Of a stretch of DNA of 64,000 bases, positions 17,632 to 28,394 are shown piece by piece. The number at the start of each line of letters is the position of its first letter. The stretch's first letter is position 1. This stretch comes from Candidatus Flexicrinis affinis (GTDB lineage: Bacteria; Chloroflexota; Anaerolineae; Aggregatilineales; Phototrophicaceae), in the NCBI GenBank assembly GCA_016716525.1, contig JADJWE010000002.1, positions 620,001 to 684,000 on the forward strand, in the 5' to 3' direction. A program made the translations under genes and the position numbers. The notes beneath the pieces were generated by a model, which was not told where the DNA came from, searched no databases, and saw only the letters and a program-made list of their open reading frames with translations.

Positions 17632-18818
17632 TCACGCCGGCGCGCCGCGGAACCGGCCCGCCCTTGACGCCAGCGCGATCGCCGCGACCGCCAAGACCAT
17701 CAGCAGCGTATACGCGCTCTGCATGCCGAACGCGTCGGACAGGCCGCCGAAGACCTGTACCGTGCTGATCACGGACAGCGACGCGATCATCCCGAAGCGC
17801 GCGCTGGCCCGGTTCGCCGCCGGCCCCGCCACCTGCATCCCGCTCGAGACGCTCAACGGGCCGAGGTTGCCAACTCCCAGCCCCATCAGGAACAATCCGG
17901 CGATGTTCAGCGCGGGGTGTGTGCCCAGCCAGTACAGCGGAAACGTCATCAGCACCCATACGAAGGCCAGCAGCAGCACGCGCGAGTCGGGCATGACATC
18001 CAGCAAGCCGCCCGATGATGCGGCCGAGCGATCGCCACCGCGAACACGCGCGCTCATCACCGACGCCGACGTGCTCCGGGTCGAGCTTCACGACCGTCGA
18101 GAAATACGTCGCGCCCAAGCCGGAGATGAGGTTTTCGATGCCGATGGCGAGAAACGCGAGGACCGCAAAGAACCAGAATGCGGCCGGAAGCGGCACGACT
18201 CGTGCGCGGCGCGCCGTCGCCGACGTTTCGGCCGGCGCTGTCGCCGGCGCCGGGATCGCCAACCCGGCGAACAGCATCCGGTACAGCCCGACGGCAGCCA
18301 GCGGAATGAGCGGAATGGCTTGCCAGCCCAACGGCGAGCGCGCGATCATCCCCGCCAAAATCGGCCCGGCGATCATCGGCAGGCCGGCGATGATGTTGGC
18401 CTCGGCATACGCTTGGCCGCATGTGGGCCGGCAGCGACCGATATGGCCGTTGGCGACCATGAAGACCGAGCCGATCGCACAACCGAACACGAACATCGAC
18501 GCGATTCGTCACCGGCAGCGATCCGCCGAACGCCACGCCCAAAAGGCCGATCCCGACCATCACCGCCGCGACCCACACCATCCGGTCGCTGCCCACGCGC
18601 GCGACGATTCTATCCGCGACCAGGCTGACGATGATGATGCCGACCGACGAGACCGTGAAGTGATAGCTGATCTCGGTGAACGTCAGGTTCAGTTTCGCGC
18701 CGAGGAACGGCATAGTCGGCCCGATGAGTGAGATCCGGAGGCCAAAGAACGCAAGAAAATGCGTAGCTGAACCATGTTGTCGCGTCCGGACGAAGGCGGC
18801 AGCGGGTTCGTTAACCAT
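17632..18818 (-). pseudogene. MFS transporter, multiple frameshifts
   Basis: Pieces of a 12-helix major facilitator are recognisable in successive frames. The N-terminal part is HFLAFFGLRISLIGPTMPFL and SVGIIIVSLVADRIVARVG, which includes the loop 2-3 signature. The middle part has FVFGCAIGSVFMVANGHI, AEANIIAGLPMIAGPILAG and ISGLGATYFSTVVKLDPEHV. The C-terminal part is VLLLAFVWVLMTFPLYWLG to AYTLLMVLAVAAIALASRAG, with the stop at 17632. Frame changes lie near 18500, 18060 and probably 18440. The substrate cannot be told. The upstream 194 bases to the secreted duplicated protein hold nothing I recognise. Confidence 0.7.
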
Positions 18819-19032
18819 TCAGGGACATCCTTCACGAACGCGATGGGGTCATTTCGCGACATCAAGCGGCAATCGCTATAGCCTAGCCAGACGAAGGGGC
18901 GACCGCACGGCCGCCCCCGTAAAACCTACCCCTCCTCGGTGGAGGAAGTATCACACTTTCCTCTGTGTCCTGCGCGCTTGTGTGGTTTAGCCTGCTCCCA
19001 CAGCACGCGGCAGCACACGACACCCGTGCGGT

Positions 19033-19939
19033 TTATTCGCCGCCCGGCGTGATCTCAACATCCATCGGCTCCCACTCTTCGCCGGTGACGTCGACCATGT
19101 CATCCATCGCCAGCGACTCGAGCGCCGCCTCGACCAGATCGGTGCGGAACGCGCCTTCGCTCGGCTCTTCGCTGATGACCGAGCCGTCGATGGCGACCGC
19201 GACGGTCTGCGCCCACAGGTCTTCGTCCAGCATGCCAATGCCATCCGGCGACGGCCAGATCAGGCGGTTGATCTCGTTGAGCTGCCAGCGCATGTGGCCT
19301 TCACCGAGCGTCGGGCCGTTGTCCAGCACGATGTCGACGCACTCGTCGAAGTTGTCACGGCAGAAGATCCAGCCCTTGATCGAGGCGCGGATGAACTTGA
19401 TCGCGATATCTTCGTTGCCTTCCTCGGCAAGGAACGACTCGGTGGTGAAGATGATCCTGCAGCATGGCCCGTGCCGACGTCGTTGGGCGCGCAGCGCGGC
19501 AAACAGCTCGTGCTCGTTGCCGAAGCCCCACGTGCCGACGCGCTTGCCCGCCATGTCCGCTATCGACGTAATGCCGGCGTCAACGAACGACACTTCCAAT
19601 GTGCCTGAGCGCTGGAAGATCTGGGCGACGTTGACCAGATCGGCGCCAGCCTCGCGGCTCTCGAGCACCTTCGGCACCCACGCGATGCCGAATTCGGCCG
19701 CACCCGATGCGACGACCTGCTGCGGCACGATTTCAACGGCGCCTTCGAGGATCGTGACGTCGAGTCCCTTCTTCTTCATAGAAGCCCTGAGCCAACGCCG
19801 CATAATAGCCGGCGAACTGCGACTGGGCGACCCACTGCAGCTGCAGGCGAACGGGCACGAGGTCTTGCGCGCCGGCGGTACCGCCCACGAGCAAAGCAAC
19901 CAACATAACAACTGCGAGCACTGCACTAAACTTACGCAT
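19033..19939 (-). pseudogene. NMT1/THI5-like ABC transporter substrate-binding protein, frameshifted with an internal deletion
   Basis: A signal peptide (MRKFSAVLAVVMLVALLVGG) with a GGGGGAG ribosome-binding site leads into VRLQLQWVAQSQFAGYYAAL, the typical opening of THI5/NMT1-like binding proteins that carry pyrimidine or similar heterocycles to an SsuBC-type importer. After a frame change come VEIVPQQVVASGAAEFGIAW and ADMAGKRVGTWGFGNEHELF. Next to ELFAALRA the sequence jumps, in another frame, to NDVGT, then MLQD-like residues and IIFTTESFLAEEGNEDIAIKF. Family members have roughly 50-70 residues between these blocks, so an internal segment is missing. An imperfect G/C hairpin at 18896-18917 may end transcription. 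It should serve the permeases and ATPase at 21975-25374. Confidence 0.75.
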
Positions 19940-20124
19940 AGAACTCCCCCTGGAAAGAGTTGGCCTTGCAGGAAACACGAATCGCGCCTCCTCAACGCCA
20001 TAATCTATCGAATCTGGTGACAAGTGCCAAAATCTCGTGTGCACAAGAATTGCCGCGGCCCATTGTCCAATCCTGACAATCGAGGCTAAACTGAGGCGGC
20101 ACACGCGCGAATAAGGGGTACGCC

Positions 20125-20913
20125 TTGTCGATTTCCACCCGCGATCTACTTGTCACAGGACTGGTGTCGGCGCTGTTGATCATTGTCACGCTCGCCGGCC
20201 TGAGCCTCGTGCCGGCGTCGACATGGGACGCGATGCGCCCGGCCACGTGCCTGCCGACGGCATGTTTCTGCGAAGCGCCGCTGACGACCGAGTCGATCCG
20301 TCAACCGGTCAACGCGGTGTCGTCGCTGGCGTACGTCATCCCCGGCGCGTGGATGCTGGTGACCGCCGGACAGGTCGCGGTTGGCGTGATCTTCGGCACC
20401 GGCCACCGTATCATGATGGGCCTGAGCGCAATCGTAATCGGCGTTGGGAGCGCGTTCTACCACGGCTCGCTGACGTTCGTGGGGCCAGTTTTTCGACATC
20501 CTCGGCATGTATCTGTTCGCCGCCCTGCTCCTGATCTACGCCCTGCAGCGGCTGTACCGTTGGTCGTTCACGACGACTGCGCTGATCAGTGGTCTTCAAC
20601 CTCACGCTGACGATCCGTACAGATCGGCGTGCCGGACACGCGCCGGTACGTGTTCGGGATCGTGCTGGCGCTCGCGCTGCTGGCCGAGGCGGTGGTGTGG
20701 CAGGTGCTGCGGCCAACGCGGAGCTACGCATGGTTTTGGGCCGGCATCGGCGCGTTCGCCGTCGCCATGGTGATCTGGGTGCTCGATCTGACCGGCACGG
20801 TGTGCGACCCGACTTCGGTGATTCAGGGCCACGCGGTGTGGCACGTGCTTGGTGCGGTGGCGGTCTTCTGCACGTGGATGTGGCATCACAGCGAGCCAGC
20901 GCCTGCACCCTAG
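20125..20913 (+). pseudogene. Ceramidase-family (CREST) membrane protein, two frameshifts
   Basis: The product would be a seven-helix membrane hydrolase of the alkaline ceramidase/PER1 (CREST) superfamily. Motifs seen are FCEAPL near the first loop, IRQPVNAVSSLAYVIPG, and GSAFYHGSLTFVG followed, after a frame change near 20487, by FDILGMYLFAALLLIYAL. After a second change between about 20590 and 20630, VIQGHAVWHVLGAVAVF gives the C-terminal histidine motif. The conserved Ser/His/Asp set (S-x3-H in SAFYHGS, D in FDILGMY, HAVWH) is that of zinc-dependent CREST hydrolases. The start is a TTG preceded by AAGGGG. The substrate in bacteria is unknown. Confidence 0.72.
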
Positions 20914-21028
20914 CGACTGTTCAGATTCTGTATACGTCTCTAAATGCAGCACAAACCTTTTTCACACCTCGCAGTGCATCAGGTCGTCGTACACTGATTG
21001 CAGTCGAACGTGGACTGAGAACGCTGTC

Positions 21029-21277
21029 ATGGCATCGCGGCTGAACCCTGTACAAATGCTGTCCCTGATCGGGCACACTGCGCCGGCGAAGTTCGAGCTG
21101 ACGTACGGCCGCGAGGCGCGGCTGGTGTTTTACGTCCGGGAGCGGCATGCAAGAGGTTGCGACTTCCGATCTGAGACTGTTGCGGACGTGCGTGAGGCCG
21201 TCCAGCATATGGGCTATCGCCAGATTGACGAGTGGCGGCGCAAAGGCGAAGGCGGCTACGTCTTCGTACGGGGATAG
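21029..21277 (+). CDS. Small hypothetical protein
   Basis: An 82-residue product starting MASRLNPVQMLSLIGHTAPA, with a basic middle (GREARLVFYVRERHARGCD) and ending RRKGEGGYVFVRG. I recognise no family and see no signal peptide or membrane segment. It lies alone between the ceramidase-like gene and the Uma2 gene. Base composition is like its neighbours. It may be real because of the coherent amino-acid composition, but there is no motif support. Confidence 0.4.
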   Translation: MASRLNPVQMLSLIGHTAPAKFELTYGREARLVFYVRERHARGCDFRSETVADVREAVQHMGYRQIDEWRRKGEGGYVFVRG

Positions 21278-21430
21278 GTGGAAGTCGCCAGCTGTCCGGA
21301 GTCAGGTGTCAGTAACCGCGGACTAGCGTAGGTAATCGACGTCGTAGCGCAGGGTCGCGGAAGCCCACTTCGGCCATCCCCTACCCGGACATGAGGTATA
21401 CTTTTCAACATACAGGCCCGAGGTCCAGCC

Positions 21431-21997
21431 ATGTTTGAGTCCCCAGAAAAGACAATGACCCTCGACGAGTTTGTCGCGTTTGTCGAGCGTCAAGACGATG
21501 CTGTCACTTACGAACTTCACCAAGGAGAAGTCATCGAGGTGTCTCCCTCAAAGGCGAAGCAGACGTTCGTAGCGGTCTCGGGTTGCCCGCATCCTTGATG
21601 CGTTTGTAGACGAACGTGGTCTGGGGATTCGTTGCTACGACCGACGGGGTTTCAAGATCACGCCATCTGACTTCTACGTACCGGACGCCGCCTACTACTC
21701 GCGACACCGCCTGCCGCAGGTTCCTGACGACGACTTCCTTCCTGTCGCTCCGACCTCGCGGTGGAAGTCGTTTCCGATAGCGACACGTACTCTGTACATC
21801 GAAAGGCTCTGCGCTACATCGAACTGGGTGTGCGCTTGGTTTGGGTCATCTATCCCAAGGGGAAATCGGTTGACGTGTACGAACCGGCCGAGGGTGGCGG
21901 TGCAATGGTGAGAACCTATCGGTTCGATCAGTCGTTAAGCGGCGGCGATGTCCTTCCCGGATTGTCGGTACCGGTCAATTCTCTGTTTCCAACCTAG
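21431..21997 (+). pseudogene. Uma2-family (DUF820) putative restriction-endonuclease-fold protein, two frameshifts
   Basis: Begins MFESPEKTMTLDEFVAFVER and YELHQGEVIEVSPSK, the usual Uma2 N-terminus. A frame change near 21580 leads to RILDAFVDERGLGIRCYD and VPDAAYYSRHRLP (first catalytic Asp region). A second change near 21755 leads to PDLAVEVVSDSDTYSVHRKA, which contains the D-x-x-x-E-V-V-S motif and the following lysine of the PD-(D/E)XK core. It ends YELGV-like LGVRLVWVIYPKGKSVDVYE and a beta-strand tail. Such genes are very numerous in cyanobacteria and Chloroflexota; the role is unknown. The last 23 bases overlap the end of the convergent permease gene. Confidence 0.75.
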
Positions 21998-22796
21998 CCC
22001 GTCTCGCGCGTGCCCCCACGGGGCGAGGCGGCGTTCCGCGAACACGATTATCGAATAGAACGCGATCCCGATCAGCGACGCGATGACGATCGCCGCCCAC
22101 GCGCGGTCGGTTGAAGCCGGACGCCTCCTGCGTGATGAACACGCCGAGCGTCGCGCGCGGCCCGCCGAAGAATTCCGCGACGACGGCGCCGATCATGCTC
22201 AAGGGACTGGCGACCCGAAGTGCCGAGAAAATGTACGGCACGGCGTTCGGGAATGCGCAGTGCGCGCAGGATCTTGAAGTCTCCGGCGGCGTACGAGCGC
22301 ACTTCAGCTCGAGCTGACGGGGATCGATCAGCGTCAGTCCGCGCACGGTATTGATCATCGTCGGGAAGAACACGATGATCGCCACGATCGCCATTTTGGA
22401 CGCCGGGTTGGTCAGGCCGAACCAGTTGTTCATGATCGGGGCAAACGCGATGATCGGCACGCTGTTGGCGGCGATGGCAAACGGCATCATCGCCTCACTC
22501 AGTACGGTCCAGCGCGCGGTCACCAGCGCGACAAGGATCCCGCTGCCACAGCCGAGGATGAACCCGCCCAGCGCCTCGTAGAACGTCGCGCCCGCCGCCT
22601 GAAACAAGATCGACCCCTGACCGGTCACGAACAGGTTGACCTCTTCGAAGAACCGGCCGCCAATCTGCGTCGGCTTGGGCAGGATGAACTGCTGGATGTT
22701 CAACACTGTGACCAGCACTTCCCACAACACCAACACTGCGACCGCCACGACGATGGTCGGCAGATAGTAGCGGAGGCGTTCAAGTGACTTCGTCAT
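21975..22796 (-). pseudogene. ABC transporter permease, SsuC/TauC type, frameshifted
   Basis: The N-terminal two-thirds are in one frame: MTKSLERLRYYLPTIVVAVA, EALGGFILGCGSGILVALVT and the characteristic IAANSVPIIAFAPIMNNWFG. The EAA loop region (RSYAAGDFKILRALRIP) is out of frame between about 22260 and 22310. The frame returns for NAVPYIFSALRVASPLSMIG and is lost again near 22110. In the correct frame the C-terminus reads AAIVIASLIGIAFYSIIVFA. This is the membrane partner of an importer for a heterocycle or sulfonate-like solute, presumably with the THI5-like binding protein and the ATPase at 22909. Confidence 0.8.
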
Positions 22797-22800
22797 TGGA

Positions 22801-22906
22801 GTTTCCAGTTTTCAGACATCAGTTGTCAGTCTTTTATTGCCGCAACGTGGATAGCCAATCGTCACTCGATCGCCCTTGGAAACTGACATCTGACACCTGA
22901 TCACTT
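22801..22906. repeat. TCAG-rich intergenic repeat (inverted pair)
   Basis: The gap between permease and ATPase genes contains CAGACATCAGTTGTCAGTC on the left and CTGACATCTGACACCTGATC on the right. These are roughly inverted with respect to each other. Related pieces occur at 15725, 21295, 34021 and 45721. Confidence 0.55.
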
Positions 22907-22908
22907 CG

Positions 22909-23697
22909 CTATTCGTCAAAGGTGTGTGCATCACGCAGGAGCTCGCGCACTTCGGTGACCAGTTCGAAATAGCGCGGCTGCTCGCGGGTTTCAAACGTGC
23001 GCGGGTACGGCAGATCGACATCCAATACCGCCGTGATGCGGCCCGGACGCGGCGACATCACCACCACCCGGCTGCTCAAGAACACGGCTTCGGCGATGCT
23101 GTGCGTGACGAAGATGACAGTCGTCTGTGTGGCCTGCCAGATACGCAGCAGTTCGAGGTTCATGCGCTCGCGCGTGAACTCGTCCAGTGCGCCGAACGGC
23201 TCGTCCATCAACAGCAGCGCCGGCTGAAATGCCAGCGCGCGCGCGATCGCCACGCCGCTGCATGCCGCCTGAAAGCTGCCACGGGTAATGCTTCGCGAAC
23301 TTGCCCAGTTCGACCAGTTCGAGCATTTCGGCGGCGCGCTCTCGCGCTCCGGTTTGTCGATGCCCATGATCTCAAGCGGAAGCTGCACGTTCTTGCCGAC
23401 TGTGCGCCAGTCGTACAGGGTCGCCGCCTGAAACACCATGCCGTAGTCGCGGTCGAGGCGGGCCTGGTGCGGCGTTTTGCCGTTGATCACCAGCTCGCCA
23501 CTGCTGGGCTGCAGCAGGTCGGCGATCAAGCGCAGCAGCGTCGACTTGCCGCAGCCCGACGGGCCGATCAGCGACACGAACTCGCCGCGCTTGACATCGA
23601 GCTGGATGTCTTTGAGCGCAACGACTGGATCGGCGTTCTTGACGGCGAAGATCTTGTTGACGCCTTGGGCGCGGATTACTGCGGGTGTCTCAGTCAT
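22909..23697 (-). pseudogene. ABC transporter ATP-binding protein, SsuB/TauB type, two compensating frameshifts
   Basis: Walker A is LIGPSGCGKSTLLRLI, the Q-loop is GMVFQAATLYDW, Walker B is LLLMDEPFGALDEFTRE and the H-loop is TVIFVTHSIAEAVFLSS. The signature region is read in the wrong frame between about 23340 and 23262. In the other frame it reads LGKFAKHYPWQLSGGMQRR, a normal LSGGM signature. So two indels shift the frame out and back, leaving the C-terminus intact to 22909. The ATG at 23697 overlaps the permease stop (ATGA). Because of a further frameshift in the permease, the two genes appear as one long 821-codon frame, which I regard as artificial. Confidence 0.82.
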
Positions 23698-25374
23698 GGC
23701 TTTACGTAGAGTGGAATAAAGCGCCGCAGGGCGACGCGTTCGACAAGGCTGACAATCACGAAGAATACGATTCCGACCGACGCGGCCATCACGATGGGCC
23801 TCGCTGTAGCTACTGCTGAAATCGAGGATCGCCCGCGCCAATCCGTCCCGGATGCTGGACGGCAGCTCGCCGATGATCGCGCCGACGACGCTGGCCGTGG
23901 CGCTGACCTTGAGCGCCGTGAAGATGTACGGCACGGCCGACGGCAGCCGCAGCTTGAGGAAGATCGTCCAGCGCGACGCGGCGTACGACCGCATCAACTC
24001 GACCTGCGTTGCCTTGGGCGACGTCAACCCGCGCAGGGTGTTGATCGTCACCGGGAAGAACGTGAGATAGGCGGCGATCACCGCCACCGACGCCGGCCCC
24101 GCCCCCAACCAGATCACGACCATCGGCGCGATGGCGAGAATCGGCACGGTCTGCGATGCGACGACGTACGGCAGCAAGCCGCGTTCCAGCAGCCGGAAGT
24201 GCGCGAACAGCGCACCAAGCACGAAGCCGAGCGTCGCGAACGCGAACCTGAGCGCGGCCTCGCTCCACGTGTAGAGCGCGTTGCCGGCCAAAATTCGCAT
24301 CAGCAGCACGGGTCCGTTGCGGCGAGCCGGCTGAAAGAACGCCACGGCGATGCTCTGCAAATGCGGCAGGTTGAGGTCGTTGAAGATCTTGAGATCGAGC
24401 AGCACCCACGACCGTGGTGCATTCAAGAACTCGACAGCCGGGTCGCCGGCGATCGTGCCGACAGGCCGACCTACGAATTCCGCGGCCGCTGACGCGGTTG
24501 CGGCATCTTCGTTTCGCACTGCCACCGCTAACCGCCCCGGCATAATCGGCTTGACGGGCAAGCCGATCCGCGACTCGTCGCGGCTGAGCGTGGTCAGCAC
24601 GGACACACCGTCGACACCAGCGCCTGCTTCTCCTAACGGGCCCGATTCACCGAAGACAGCGTCGAGTTCCCCGGCTTGCAGGGCCGCAAAGGCGGCATCG
24701 GGCGTATCGTACACGGTTGCGGTCCAGCCGGGGACGGCTACGGTGATCGCATAATCGTTTGCGCGTGCAAAGCCCTTGAGTGCCTCGACCCCTGCGAGCA
24801 GGACGGACAGCGCCAGCAGAAATCCGACCACGCGACCGATATGCCGCGAGGACAGGCCGACGGCCAGCACCGTCAGGAAGACCGACACGATGCTGAACGT
24901 CAGCGTGATGTCGCCGTCGATAGCTGGGATCAAGAACAGCAGCGACATGCTGTGATGCATCGACAGCATGAGCCAGATGGAACCAAAGCGCCCGGCGCGG
25001 AGAAAAACCGAACCGACGAATGCATAAAGGCTCGCAGCCCCCGCAATCAGTACGACAGGCCAGCGCATCGCGTCGACCGCCGCGGCTTCGTCCAATACCT
25101 CCTCGCCGCGCGCAGATGCCCACGACTTGGCCAGCGCACCGAAGATCGACTCCGGCGCTTCTTCCTCGCTCTGACCAGCCATCCACGCGGCCAGTTGGCC
25201 GAACGTCGACTCCGACAACAGCGGGTCGTCGCTGCCGACACGAACAAACGCTACAGCGACGTTCACCATCAGGATCACGACGACCAGCGCAAACCCGCGC
25301 GCGATGCTGCTTCGGACCGGAATCCCCGCGCGCGTGCGGATCGATGGAGACGAGAGCGCGGGGTTCTGCGCCAT
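23694..25374 (-). pseudogene. ABC permease with a long N-terminal membrane and solute-binding-like extension; one frameshift near the end
   Basis: Residues ~360-555 are an SsuC-type permease core (YVVASQTVPILAIAPMVVIW, ELMRSYAASRWTIFLKLRLP, AVPYIFTALKVSATASVVGA). Unusually, about 350 residues precede it. These comprise four or five hydrophobic segments (for example ALVVVILMVNVAVAFVRV and WPVVLIAGAASLYAFVGSVF) and then a soluble stretch, ~205-325. That stretch reads like part of a periplasmic binding protein (ITVAVPGWTATVYDTPDAAF, ALQAGELDAVFGESG). A frameshift near 23797 garbles the last ~35 residues; the correct frame gives VGIVFFVIVSLVERVALRRF and a TGA overlapping the ATPase start. It follows the aminotransferase gene by eight bases, so they form one operon. 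Confidence 0.82.
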
Positions 25375-25381
25375 GTACGAC

Positions 25382-26682
25382 CTACTTCGAGACGTCCGCG
25401 AGGGCGCGCCCCAACAGCTCCATGCCAGTCAGCATATCCTGCGGATCGATGTTCATGTGCGGCGTGATGCGGACGACATTGCCATACAGCCCGCCCTTGC
25501 CGATCAACAGGCCGTGCTTACGCGCCGCGCCGATGATCTTCAGAGTCAGTGCCGCGTCGGGCGTCTTGCTGCCATCCGGCACGACGATCTCCATGCCCGT
25601 CATGAGGCCCTTACCGCGCACTTCGCCGACAAACGGGAATTCGGACTGGAGTTCCTCTAGCTTCTGCATCAGCACTTCGCCCTGCTCGTACGTGCTGCTG
25701 CGAGGTTATGCTCGTCGATGTAGTTCAGAGTCGCCAACGCCGCCGCCATCGTGACCGGGTTGCCGCCGAAGGTCGAGAACGTCGTGCCCTTGAGCGCGTC
25801 GGCGACTTCCGGCGTGGCGATGGTCGCGCCGATCGGAGACCCGTTGGCGAGGCCCTTGGCGGCCGTCATGATGTCCGGCTCGACGCCCCAATGCTCGATG
25901 CCGAACCACTTCTGGCCGGTGCGCGTCCAGCCGGTCTGCACCTCGTCGGAGATGAACAGGCCGCCGTGCTTCTTGACGATGTCGTAAACGCGCTTGAAGT
26001 ACGTCGGCGGCGGCGTGATGAACCCGCCAACGCCCTGGATCGGTTCGGCGATGAACGCGCCAGCTTGCCGCCAGTCAGCGTCGCGATCACCTCTTCGAGG
26101 TCGGCGATGCAGTAGTCGACGATCTCATCCTCGGTCATCTTCGCCGGGAAGCGGTAGGTGTACGGATTCTTGACGTGCCGGATGTACGGGTCGGTCACCC
26201 CGCCGAGGCGCCACGAGCCGTGCGCCGTCAGGCTCATCGTCGCCTGCGTGCGGCCGCTGTAGGCGTGGCGCAGCGTGATGATGTCCATGTTGCCGGTGTA
26301 CATGCGGGCAAGCGAGGATCGCGGTCTCGTTGGCCTCGCTGCCGCTGTTGGTGAAGAACAGCTTCTGCAGACGGCCCGGTGCCTTCTCGGCGATGAACTC
26401 CGGCGACGTCAACCATCAACGGATTGACGTACAGCGTGCTCGTATGCTGCAAGCGGCGGAACTGCTCGATCGTGGTTCGGTGATTTCGTCGTTGCAGTGG
26501 CCAACGCTGACCGTCAACACACCGCCAAAGAGGTCGAGGTAGCGATTACCCTCGACATCCCATACATACTGGTCTTTCGCATGGTCGACGATCAGCGGAT
26601 TGTCGCCGTACATCGGCGCCACTGCCGGAAAAATGTACTTATGGTAGCGATCCATCACGGAGGTTTTCTCAACAACGGCCAT
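25382..26682 (-). pseudogene. Class III aminotransferase (AGXT2/omega-amino-acid type), about five frameshifts
   Basis: A PLP-dependent transaminase of subgroup II. Segments in successive frames: MAVVEKTSVMDRYHKYIFPA and GNRYLDLFGGVLTVSVGHCN; TSPEFIAEKAPGRLQKLFFT with NSGSEANETAIL; MDIITLRHAYSGRTQATMSL; FISDEVQTGWTRTGQKWFG followed by the PLP lysine in TAAKGLANGSPIGATI and TTFSTFGGNPVTMAAAL; and the C-terminus VRGKGLMTGMEIVVPDGSK. Frame changes lie near 26440, 26410, 26310, 26065 and 25695. The motifs fit alanine-glyoxylate/beta-alanine-pyruvate aminotransferases. It is the first gene of the ABC importer operon, which fits a role in beta-alanine or beta-aminoisobutyrate use after pyrimidine breakdown (inference). 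Confidence 0.8.
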
Positions 26683-26822
26683 GGCACACCTGCTCCAGCC
26701 TTCAGTAGTCCAATTCGTGAGGGCGGAGTGTAACACACGTCCGAAGCGTGACAAAGCCGTTTGGGCCGGAGGTTGGACGGGATATACTGCACGCACCTGT
26801 AGTTCCAATCCGGAAGCGCGCT

Positions 26823-27804
26823 ATGCCTCAACGGTCCGCCGTACGTGTTTACTTCCGTCCCCTTCGGCCGCGCCGCGCCGCCGCCTACTGCCGCTTGATT
26901 GCTGCGTGTGCGCCGGTCGACCAGATCGACCCGCGGTCGACGCTTGAAAGCCTGCCTGACCTCCGCGGCGCCCGCCTGCTGATGCAGTTCGCGCCGCCGG
27001 GCAGCATGATCGGCGCGTTTTCTCGCCGTCAGTTGGTCGGCTTCATGCGCCTGATGATGTGGCCGGAACCCGGCGGCACGATGATCTACATGACCCATGC
27101 CCGTGTTCACCCGGACCTTCGCGGCCGAGGTATCGGTACCCGTCTCATGGCGTGGGCCGAGGAGTCGGTGCGGCGCATCACGAACGAAGGTATTCCTGAT
27201 AATCGCCGTCCGATTCTGGCCGCCAACGCCAGCAGCACCGAACCGGACGCGGCGCTGCTACTGGGCAATCTCGGGTTCACGCCGGCGTTCACGATGGCGC
27301 ATATGCGGCTGGTCGGCCCGCTCCCGAACCGCGCATCGCCGCCGCCAGCAGGGATCAATATTCGACCGCCGGCCGCCGGCGATGCCCCCGCGCTGCACGC
27401 CGCACAGTCCGAGGCGTGGGGCAACGAATTGATTGGTGTGGCGGAGGAATCCGACGACGAGTTGATCGCCGAGATCGCCGATCAGATTGAGGCCGGCGAG
27501 ACGGCCTTCTGGCGCGTGGCGCGCGATGGCAACCGAATTGCCGGCCAAGTCTGGGCGCGCATCGAGGAGGTCGACGGCGCGCATCGGTGTGATCGACGAG
27601 GTCAACACGTTGGCGGGGTATCGCCGGCGCGGTATCGCCAACGCGTTGGTGCGCGACGCGAGTGCGGCGTTTGCGGCGGCGGGCTGCGCCGAGGTGCGGC
27701 TGCATACAGACGACAGCGACCGGCTTGGAGCCAAGTCGCTGTATCAGAAGCTTGGATTTGAGACGCTCAAAACGCACACACGCTGGCAGCTTGCGCTGAG
27801 TTAG
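26823..27804 (+). pseudogene. Tandem GNAT acetyltransferase, one frameshift
   Basis: Two GNAT domains are visible. The N-terminal copy (MPQRSAVRVYFRPLRPRRAA onward) has motif A as THARVHPDLRGRGIGTRLMA. The C-terminal copy has VIDEVNTLAGYRRRGIANAL in the frame that starts after the break and ends KSLYQKLGFETLKTHTRWQL. The frame changes near 27585. Each motif A carries the R/Q-x-x-G-x-G/A acetyl-CoA loop. The start at 26823 is chosen over the long upstream extension, which is cysteine- and proline-rich noise. Divergent from the aminotransferase, with a TATACT box near 26780 that may be its -10. The acceptor substrate is unknown. Confidence 0.78.
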
Positions 27805-27858
27805 CGACGTACGCCGCTGGGCATGTCGTGCGTTGATTCCAGATTTCGCGCGTCGACT

Positions 27859-28394
27859 TTAGCTCGACCGGCTCCTGTCCCGGCGCACCACCAGCATCCA
27901 TACGCCGATCACGATCAGCACCACCGGCCAATACCGGCCGAGGAACTCCAACGCGTTCATCGCGTCGGTCGTGCCGATCAATAAGAGCACACCGACGATG
28001 CCGGAGGACCCGCCCGGGATCACGGGCCACCAGATCGGCCGACGGTCGAACATGACGTTCATCAACATGATGCCAAAGAATGCGATCGCGAGGCCGAGTA
28101 CGATGACGCCACCGGTCGCTTCTTCCGCGATGCCGGGCACTTCAACGCCAATGTAGATGCCCGCGCCCAAGCCGCAAGGATCCAGCCCGGTACGGTGAAC
28201 CCGAACTTATGCGTAAATAGACCATACGCGAGGAACACCACGCCGAGCAGCGGCATAATCAGCAGCGCGACGTTCTCGCTGATTTCGACGAAGTTCAGCA
28301 GCAGAGTCAACAGCCCTGCTGCGATTAACAGGATGGCGACAAATAGGTCGTTTCGGCGGTCGTGATGCTCTTCAAGAGTCTGTTTCGGTGTCAT
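27859..28394 (-). pseudogene. Small polytopic membrane protein, one frameshift
   Basis: Begins MTPKQTLEEHHDRRNDLFVA and has hydrophobic helices ILLIAAGLLTLLLNFV, ALLIMPLLGVVFLAYGLF, GVIVLGLAIAFFGIMLMNV and YWPVVLIVIGVWMLVVRRD. A frame change near 28165 separates the halves. The repeating pattern of paired helices with a W-P turn resembles LiaF/DUF5668-like membrane proteins (typically 'G..LL..G..l......W...lil.G'), which I offer only as a possibility. It is convergent with the GNAT gene. Confidence 0.6.

Noticed and set aside
19940..20124. TPP riboswitch controlling the THI5-like importer
   Set aside because: No CTGAGA or ACCTGAT-like conserved motif was found upstream of the binding protein or the aminotransferase gene, so a thiamine role is not supported.
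22909..25374. A single 821-residue permease-ATPase fusion protein
   Set aside because: The last ~35 permease residues are nonsense in this frame. A single indel near 23797 restores a normal permease C-terminus with a TGA overlapping the ATPase ATG, so these are two genes.
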